Shown: positions 58,989-64,000 of the stretch, piece after piece | Layout: each line of letters opens with the position of its first letter | Numbering within the stretch: position 1 is the first letter of the stretch | DNA from: Bradyrhizobium sp. Y36 | GTDB lineage: Bacteria > Pseudomonadota > Alphaproteobacteria > Rhizobiales > Xanthobacteraceae | NCBI RefSeq assembly: GCF_002531575.1 | Contig: NZ_NWTI01000026.1 | Location: 38,356 to 102,355, forward strand | DNA length: 64,000 nucleotides | Direction: 5' to 3' | Notes under the pieces: model-generated | What the model saw: the letters and a program-made list of their open reading frames with translations, nothing else | Databases searched by the model: none | Told to the model about the DNA's origin: nothing | Program-made: the position numbers and the translations under genes

Positions 58989-60095
58989 ATGACCCAGCGC
59001 CTGCCGCCATCGCTGACACCGCTCGACACCGCGCTCGCCGCGTTGCTGCAAGGCGTCGGATCGCTTGCACCGATGGACTTGGCGCTGACCGACGCGGTCG
59101 GTTGCATCGCCACGGGCACTCCGCTGCTTGCGGTCCATCCGCCGCACGACGTTGCCGCCGCGGACGGCTGGGCGCTCTGCGCCAATGATCTCGTCGGCGC
59201 GTCCTCCTATTCGCCGCTGCCTTTGACGAAGCTTCCGGCATGGGTCGATGCCGGCGACGCGATGCCGGCGGGATGCGACTGTGTGCTCGACGCCGACGCC
59301 GTCGAGGTGTCTGGGCCGCTCGTGCAGGTGTTGGCCGAAGGCGTGCCGGGGCAGGGCGTCAGGCGTGCCGGCAGCGACATCGCGGAACGCACGCCTGCCG
59401 CGACGGACGGCTATCCGGTCGGCGTGGCTGATCTGCTGCTCGCACGCGTAGCGGGTCTGGAGCAACTCGGCGTGCGGCGGCCCCGGTTGTGCATCGTCAA
59501 CGTGCCCGGCGCGACGGCGACGATGCATCTGATCGCCGGTCTCGCGCGTGCAGAGGGACTGGACGTGGAAACGCGTGAAGCCGGTGCGCGCGATGAAGCC
59601 TCGATTGCCGAGGCGCTTGATGCGTCCGCTTGCGATCTCCTGCTGATGGTCGGCGGCAGCGGCGTCGGCCAACGGGATGCCGCCGTTGCGGCCCTGGCCC
59701 GGCGCGGCGAAGTGATGGCGCACGGCCTTGCGCTCCAGCCTGGGCGTACCGCGGCGGTGGGCCGGCTCGGACGGGTTCCCGTGGTCGCCTTGCCTGGCTC
59801 GCCTGATCCTGCGCTCGCAGCCTGGTTCGCGCTCGTGCTTCCGCTCGTCGATCGCCTGTCGGCGCGTCGGACGCGCCGGCAGATGACCTTGCCGCTATCG
59901 CGCAAGATTGCCTCCAGCGTCGGCATTGCCGAGATCGTGCTGCTGGTGGAGGAACATAAGGCCTGGAGGCCGCTTGCCGTGGGCGAATGGCCGCTTCAGG
60001 CGATCGCTTGTGCGGATGCGTGGCTGCTCATTCCCGGCAATCACGAGGGATTTGCGGCAGGCGAGCCGGTCGATGCTTATCTGATGCGGGAGTGA
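58989..60095 (+). CDS. Divergent MoeA-like molybdopterin-binding protein
   Basis: The 368-residue protein follows the MoeA layout but is shortened and altered: LDTALAALLQGVGSLAPMDLALTDAVGCIATGTPL (N-terminal region), VDAGDAMPAGCDCVL (equivalent of the I-x-T-G-A-x-x-P-x-G-A-D loop), then the MPT-binding domain ACDLLLMVGGSGVGQRDAAV where MoeA has V-L-x-x-G-G-x-S-x-G. The G-G-S/T-S-x-G motif is GGSGVG, so catalytic competence is uncertain. It lies 54 bases after the TupA-like gene and 12 bases before the MoeA-PBP gene: one operon. Confidence 0.8.
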   Translation: MTQRLPPSLTPLDTALAALLQGVGSLAPMDLALTDAVGCIATGTPLLAVHPPHDVAAADGWALCANDLVGASSYSPLPLTKLPAWVDAGDAMPAGCDCVLDADAVEVSGPLVQVLAEGVPGQGVRRAGSDIAERTPAATDGYPVGVADLLLARVAGLEQLGVRRPRLCIVNVPGATATMHLIAGLARAEGLDVETREAGARDEASIAEALDASACDLLLMVGGSGVGQRDAAVAALARRGEVMAHGLALQPGRTAAVGRLGRVPVVALPGSPDPALAAWFALVLPLVDRLSARRTRRQMTLPLSRKIASSVGIAEIVLLVEEHKAWRPLAVGEWPLQAIACADAWLLIPGNHEGFAAGEPVDAYLMRE

Positions 60096-60107
60096 TATGG
60101 GTTCCGC

Positions 60108-62057
60108 ATGACGATGATCCCGAAACCGCCAAACCGCAGCGCGCTCGAGCAGGAGCAATTCCTCAAGATCCTCTCGCGCGAGGAGGCGCTGGCGCGCTTC
60201 GAGGCAGCGCTGTTTCCGCGTGCGCTTCCGTCCGAAACGCGCAAGCTTGGCGCCGCGATCGGCGCCGCGCTCGCGGAAGACATCACGGCGCCGATCGACG
60301 TTCCCCCGTTCGACCGGTCCAATGTCGATGGCTTCGCTGTGCGCTCTGCAGATCTCTCCGCGGCCGGCGAGGGTGCTCCTCGGCGCCTCACGCTGAACGG
60401 CGAGACCATCCATTGCGGCACGGCGCCGGCGCTGCAAGTTGCGGCGGGAACCGCGACGCCGATCGCCACCGGCGGTCCGGTGCCGCGCGGTGCCGACGCC
60501 GTCGTCATGGTCGAGCACACCCAGCCGGCCGACCTCGATGCGATCGACGTGCGTCGGGCGGTCTCGCCTGGACAGTTCGTTTCGTACGCCGGATCCGACA
60601 TCGCGCGCGGGGAGGCGCTGCTGCGCGCCGGCACCATCATCGGCTCGCGCGAGATCGGCATGCTGGCAGCCTGTGGCATTGCCGAGGTGAAGGTCGCGCG
60701 CAAGCCGCGGGTGGCCGTGATCTCCACCGGCGATGAACTGGTTCAGCCCGGCGGGGCCCTTCCGCCCGCCGCGATCTACGACACCAACGGCGCGATCGTC
60801 GCCGCCGCCATCGACGAGAACGGCGGCGAGGCCATCTTCCTCGGTGCCATTGCCGACGACGAAGCCAGGCTCGAAGCTGCCATGCGCGGTGCGCTTGTGG
60901 ATGCCGACATGCTGGTGCTGTCGGGCGGTACTTCAAAAGGCGCGGGCGACCTGTCCCATCGCATCATCGGGCGGCTTGGCCAGCCCGGCATCATCGCGCA
61001 TGGCGTTGCGTTAAAACCCGGCAAGCCGCTGTGCCTTGCGGTGTGCGACGGCAAGCCAGTGGTGATCCTGCCGGGATTTCCGACGTCGGCGATGTTCACC
61101 TTCCACGATATGATCGTGCCGGTGCTCCGCAAGCTTGCCGGCCTGCCGCCGCGCTCCGATGCCAAGGTGAGCGCGACCGTGCCCGTGCGCATCGCGTCCG
61201 AGCTCGGCCGCACTGAATTCGTCATGGTCTCGCTGGTTGCGGGCAAGCACGGCCTGATCGCCTATCCCTCCGGCAAGGGGTCCGGCGCGATCACGTCCTT
61301 TGCGCAGGCCGACGGCTTCCTGCGCGTCGAAGCGCTCGCCGACCAGATGCCGGCGGGGACCGAAACAGAGGTGACGCTGTTCACGCCGCATGTCCGCGTG
61401 CCCGATCTCGTCGTCGTCGGCAGCCATTGCACCGGCCTCGACCTCGTCACCGCTGGGCTCGCGCATGCCGGCCTCACCGTGCGCTCGATCGCCGTCGGCA
61501 GCCTCGGCGGCCTCGCGGCGGCCAAGCGCGGCGAATGCGATCTCGCGCCGATCCATCTGTTCGACGATCGAAGCGAGACCTACAACACGCCTTATCTCGT
61601 CGATGGGCTCGAGCTCGTGCCGGGCTGGCGTCGGATGCAGGGCATCGTCTTCCGCAAGGGTGACAGGCGTTTCGAGGGCTTCGGTGCGAAGGAGGCCGTT
61701 GCCGCGGCGCTCTCCGATCCCGCCTGCATCATGGTCAACCGCAACCAGGGCGCCGGCACGCGCATCCTGATCGACCGGCTGCTCGGCGGCGCGCGGCCGG
61801 AAGGCTATTGGAACCAGCCGCGCTCGCACAATGCCGTGGCGGCGGCCGTCGCGCAGCGCCGCGCCGATTGGGGCATGACCATTGCGCCGGTCGCCCATGC
61901 GGCCGGCCTCGGTTTCATTCCGCATGCGGAGGAGCATTATGATTTCGCGCTGGTAACGGCGCGCAAGGACCGGCCGGCCGTGCGGGCGTTTCTCGAGGCC
62001 CTTGGCTCGGACGAGGCGCGTGCGGCGCTGGAGCGGGCCGGCTTCCGGCCCGCGTAG
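60108..62057 (+). CDS. MoeA fused to a C-terminal periplasmic-binding-like domain
   Basis: Residues 1-405 are an intact MoeA: PFDRSNVDGFAVRSADL, IATGGPVPRGADAVVMVEHT, VISTGDELVQPG, YDTNGAIVAAAI, MLVLSGGTSKGAGDLSHRII, and VVILPGFPTSAMFTF. MoeA inserts molybdenum into molybdopterin. From about 415, a PBP-like_1 domain begins (DLVVVGSHCTGLDLVTAGLAHAGLTVRSIAVGSLGGLAAAKRGECDLAPIHLFD; MVNRNQGAGTRILIDRLLGG; MTIAPVAHAAGLGFIPHAEEHYDFAL). A cytoplasmic metal-oxyanion sensing or delivery role for that part is likely. The product has 649 residues. It is last in the operon starting at 58107. Confidence 0.93.
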   Translation: MTMIPKPPNRSALEQEQFLKILSREEALARFEAALFPRALPSETRKLGAAIGAALAEDITAPIDVPPFDRSNVDGFAVRSADLSAAGEGAPRRLTLNGETIHCGTAPALQVAAGTATPIATGGPVPRGADAVVMVEHTQPADLDAIDVRRAVSPGQFVSYAGSDIARGEALLRAGTIIGSREIGMLAACGIAEVKVARKPRVAVISTGDELVQPGGALPPAAIYDTNGAIVAAAIDENGGEAIFLGAIADDEARLEAAMRGALVDADMLVLSGGTSKGAGDLSHRIIGRLGQPGIIAHGVALKPGKPLCLAVCDGKPVVILPGFPTSAMFTFHDMIVPVLRKLAGLPPRSDAKVSATVPVRIASELGRTEFVMVSLVAGKHGLIAYPSGKGSGAITSFAQADGFLRVEALADQMPAGTETEVTLFTPHVRVPDLVVVGSHCTGLDLVTAGLAHAGLTVRSIAVGSLGGLAAAKRGECDLAPIHLFDDRSETYNTPYLVDGLELVPGWRRMQGIVFRKGDRRFEGFGAKEAVAAALSDPACIMVNRNQGAGTRILIDRLLGGARPEGYWNQPRSHNAVAAAVAQRRADWGMTIAPVAHAAGLGFIPHAEEHYDFALVTARKDRPAVRAFLEALGSDEARAALERAGFRPA

Positions 62058-62107
62058 GGACAGACGACGACGCGGCATTCAAGCCGCGCGACAGGGTGGG
62101 GGACGCG

Positions 62108-63238
62108 ATGGCGAGGCCGCTTTCGGTTGCGATCGTCGGTGCCGGCATGGGCGGGCTTGCGACCGCCGCGGCGCTCAGGCGCGTCGGCGTCGACGTCATG
62201 GTCTACGAGCAGGCCGCGCAATTCGCCCGCATCGGTGCCGGCATCCAGATCGGCTGCAACGCCATGAAGGTGCTGCGTGAACTGGGACTGGAGGAGCGGA
62301 TGCGCCGTCAGTCCTTCTATCCGCGCTCCTGGAATAATCGTGACTGGAAGAGCGGCGACATCAAGTTCGACATGATCTTTGGCGAGAGTGCGGAGGAGAA
62401 ATTCGGCGCGCCCTACCTGCTCGCCCATCGCGGTGATTTGCATGCCGCGCTGGCGAGCGCGGTGCCGGATGAACTCGTGAAGCTGAACCACAAGCTGGTC
62501 GGTCTCGACGCGACCGGCGAGGGCGTCCGCTTGAGCTTTGCCGACGGCAGCAGCGCCGTCGCCGATGCCGTGGTCGGCGCGGACGGCGTCCATTCGACAG
62601 TGCGCGACATTCTGTTCGACACCGCGCCGGCCAAATTCACCGGCCGCATCGCCTATCGCACCACGTATCCAGCGACACTGCTCGGTGGAAAGACAATCGA
62701 CGACTGCACGAAGTGGTGGGGCGAGGACCGTCACATCGTGATCTATTACGTCAAGCCTGACCGCAGCGAAGTCTATCTCGTCACCAGCCAGCCCGAACCG
62801 GACTTTCGCATCGAGTCGTGGTCCGCGAAGGGCGATGTACGTGATCTGCGCGCCTCGTTCGAGGGCTTTCATCCGGAGGTCGGCAAGGTGCTCGCGGCGT
62901 GTCCCGACGTGCACAAATGGGCGATCATGGACCGCGAGGCGCTCGACCGTTGGGCCGACGGCAAGGTGACCCTGCTCGGCGATGCCTGTCATCCCATGAC
63001 GCCCTACATGGCGCAGGGCGCGGCGATGGCGATCGAGGATGCCGCGGTGCTGTCGCGCTGTCTCGATGGTGTCGACCGCGACGGCGTCGCAGATGCATTC
63101 CGCCGCTTCGAGGCGACGCGCAGAGCGCGCACGACCCGGGTGCAGGAGACGTCTCGCGCCAACATCTGGCTGAAGGAGAGGACCGATACGAGCTGGGTCT
63201 ACGGCTACGACGCCTGGTCGGTGCCGCTGGCGGCTTGA
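62108..63238 (+). CDS. FAD-dependent monooxygenase, 6-hydroxynicotinate 3-monooxygenase (NicC)-like
   Basis: FAD motif VAIVGAGMGGLATAAALRRVGVDVMVYEQ at the N-terminus, D-G motif VVGADGVHSTVRD, and VTLLGDACHPMTPYMAQGAAMAIEDAAVL near the C-terminus. The strings CTKWWGEDRHIVIYYV and TDTSWVYGYDAWS match what I remember of NicC rather than salicylate hydroxylase. It would hydroxylate an aromatic or pyridine acid with NAD(P)H and oxygen. The ATG at 62108 follows GGGGGA. No other nicotinate genes lie in the window. It is 50 bases after the MoeA fusion, transcription possibly continuous. Confidence 0.87.
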   Translation: MARPLSVAIVGAGMGGLATAAALRRVGVDVMVYEQAAQFARIGAGIQIGCNAMKVLRELGLEERMRRQSFYPRSWNNRDWKSGDIKFDMIFGESAEEKFGAPYLLAHRGDLHAALASAVPDELVKLNHKLVGLDATGEGVRLSFADGSSAVADAVVGADGVHSTVRDILFDTAPAKFTGRIAYRTTYPATLLGGKTIDDCTKWWGEDRHIVIYYVKPDRSEVYLVTSQPEPDFRIESWSAKGDVRDLRASFEGFHPEVGKVLAACPDVHKWAIMDREALDRWADGKVTLLGDACHPMTPYMAQGAAMAIEDAAVLSRCLDGVDRDGVADAFRRFEATRRARTTRVQETSRANIWLKERTDTSWVYGYDAWSVPLAA

Positions 63239-63435
63239 GCGGCCTGCTCGCGCGCATGCTCGCGTTCCTCGGTTTCGGCGAGCGCGCGCTGTGCGGCGGG
63301 CGACAGCGGCGGCGGATCCGGCGGGACTTCGACAGTGTCCGGCCTGCTTGATCGCTTCGTGTCGTCAATCGTGACGGAGAGATCGAGCGCGAAATCGACA
63401 ACCTCGAATATGGCGTCCAGGAGGGTGTCAGTCAT
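63205..63435 (-). CDS. Small acidic hypothetical protein, 76 aa
   Basis: MTDTLLDAIFEVVDFALDLSVTIDDTKRSSRPDTVEVPPDPPPLSPAAQRALAETEEREHAREQAAQAASG. It has a hydrophobic helix followed by a Pro-rich acidic tail. GGATGAG precedes the ATG. It overlaps the monooxygenase 3' end by 34 bases on the opposite strand. No family recognised. Confidence 0.55.
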   Translation of the reverse strand: MTDTLLDAIFEVVDFALDLSVTIDDTKRSSRPDTVEVPPDPPPLSPAAQRALAETEEREHAREQAAQAASGTDQAS

Positions 63436-63533
63436 GGCTCATCCGGGGCATGTCCTGATCGGTAGTCGCAGCCTTCTCTGGTCCGGTTCAACGTTCCTAT
63501 GAACGCGAAAGGCTGCTGTCGCGACCAAGGGGC

Positions 63534-63845
63534 ATGAGCCAAGCCATGACCGGGTCAGTCCCTCTTAATTTTCGCAAGATCGCCGCGCTCGTCGCGGCTG
63601 CCGGCACGCTGTTCTGGCTCTACACCTTCTATTTCATCGCCCATGTCCCGCCGGGCGACGGCACCGGCTTTCAATGGCTCGCGGTGTTCCCGCTCGGCAT
63701 GATCTTCGGATTGTTCTTCCTCTCGGCGTGGCTGCTCGTCGCGATCAACCGGCTGCCGCGGCTTACCACGCTGGTCGGCGTCTGCGGCCTGATCGCCTTC
63801 GCGATCGTCTGGGCACAGCTCCTCAACGAGTTTCCAAAATCGTAA
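63534..63845 (+). CDS. Small membrane protein, 103 aa
   Basis: Three hydrophobic helices: IAALVAAAGTLFWLYTFYFIAHV, WLAVFPLGMIFGLFFLSAWLLVAI and LTTLVGVCGLIAFAIVWAQLL. AAGGGGC is before the ATG. The topology is that of a small inner-membrane protein with short polar ends. Function unknown. Confidence 0.7.
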   Translation: MSQAMTGSVPLNFRKIAALVAAAGTLFWLYTFYFIAHVPPGDGTGFQWLAVFPLGMIFGLFFLSAWLLVAINRLPRLTTLVGVCGLIAFAIVWAQLLNEFPKS

Positions 63846-64000
63846 GGCGGCTTAGGCGTCTCCTCGTTAAGCAATGTCGGCTCCTGAGGGACTAGCGGAA
63901 GTCTCTTGACTGGCCCGGGCGCTACCGCTTTTGACCGATTCTGTTGAAAAAGGCGGCTGTTGCGACGCAGAGGGATCAGTGATTCAGTCTGTCTAATTGG
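63846..64000. other. Possible insertion-sequence end at the window edge
   Basis: Bases about 63930-64000 contain TTGACCGATTCTGTTGAAAA followed by AGGCGGCTGTTGCG, a string that resembles IS-family flanks I have seen in this bacterial group. No terminal repeat pair or transposase is visible before the window ends, so this is a suspicion only. Confidence 0.3.

Noticed and set aside
1..64000. CRISPR arrays, prophage modules, rRNA genes
   Set aside because: No regularly spaced repeats, no phage structural or integrase genes and no rRNA-like sequence were seen on either strand.

Overview
The window reads as chromosomal DNA of a GC-rich alphaproteobacterium of the Bradyrhizobium type. The evidence is codon use, very long GC-driven antisense frames, many Rhizobiales-type small conserved proteins, palindromic intergenic repeats of the kind common in that group, and large numbers of periplasmic solute receptors. 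This assignment comes from reading the sequence and is not a database result. I see no complete phage, plasmid or CRISPR module. A possible insertion-sequence end lies at the extreme right edge.

Layout. 0-8.6 kb: a gamma-glutamyltransferase, a PaaG-like enoyl-CoA hydratase, a palindromic repeat, two tiny genes, a haem-bearing beta-propeller dehydrogenase overlapping an SMP-30-like protein, an acetylpolyamine amidohydrolase and a 4'-phosphopantetheinyl transferase. 9-13 kb: a polysaccharide-type group (DUF6492 protein, Tat-exported GH10 enzyme, flippase). 13-16 kb: small conserved proteins around a Crp/Fnr regulator, then a fatty acid desaturase. 17.6-20 kb: an L,D-transpeptidase with a coiled coil and a possible degenerate second catalytic domain, and a methyltransferase.

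20-25.4 kb holds the most unusual unit: a two-gene operon encoding (i) a seven-helix membrane protein with a patatin-like lipase domain followed by a GH19/lysozyme-like domain and (ii) a signal-peptide-bearing caspase-like protease with a WD40 propeller. Topology reasoning puts all the enzymatic parts in the periplasm. 25.5-29.3 kb: a small catabolic cluster (VOC protein, Bug receptor, TetR regulator, CMD-family protein, SDR) with a 26-bp palindrome in front of the TetR gene. 30-36 kb: a second-messenger region with two class III nucleotide cyclases, one carrying a WGR-like N-terminus, and a PAS-PAS-GGDEF-EAL protein.

36.7-44.7 kb: a five-gene sugar-type ABC transporter operon in which one permease is fused to an SMP-30-like propeller, divergent from an AraC-family regulator. 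45-50 kb: a rhodanese, secreted and small proteins, Ku with its companion gene, and a 2H phosphoesterase. 50.9-53 kb: a secreted amidohydrolase flanked by a CAU-anticodon tRNA gene on one side and a decayed tRNA-like copy on the other. 53.3-57 kb: three solute receptors without their transporters. 56.8-62 kb: a molybdate/tungstate-type group (HTH-receptor fusion, TupA-like protein, MoeA-like protein, MoeA-receptor fusion). 62.1-63.8 kb: a NicC-like monooxygenase and two small proteins.

All functional names come from motifs and remembered family resemblance, without searches. Starts were chosen by ribosome-binding sites, signal peptides and overlaps, and alternatives are given where doubtful.
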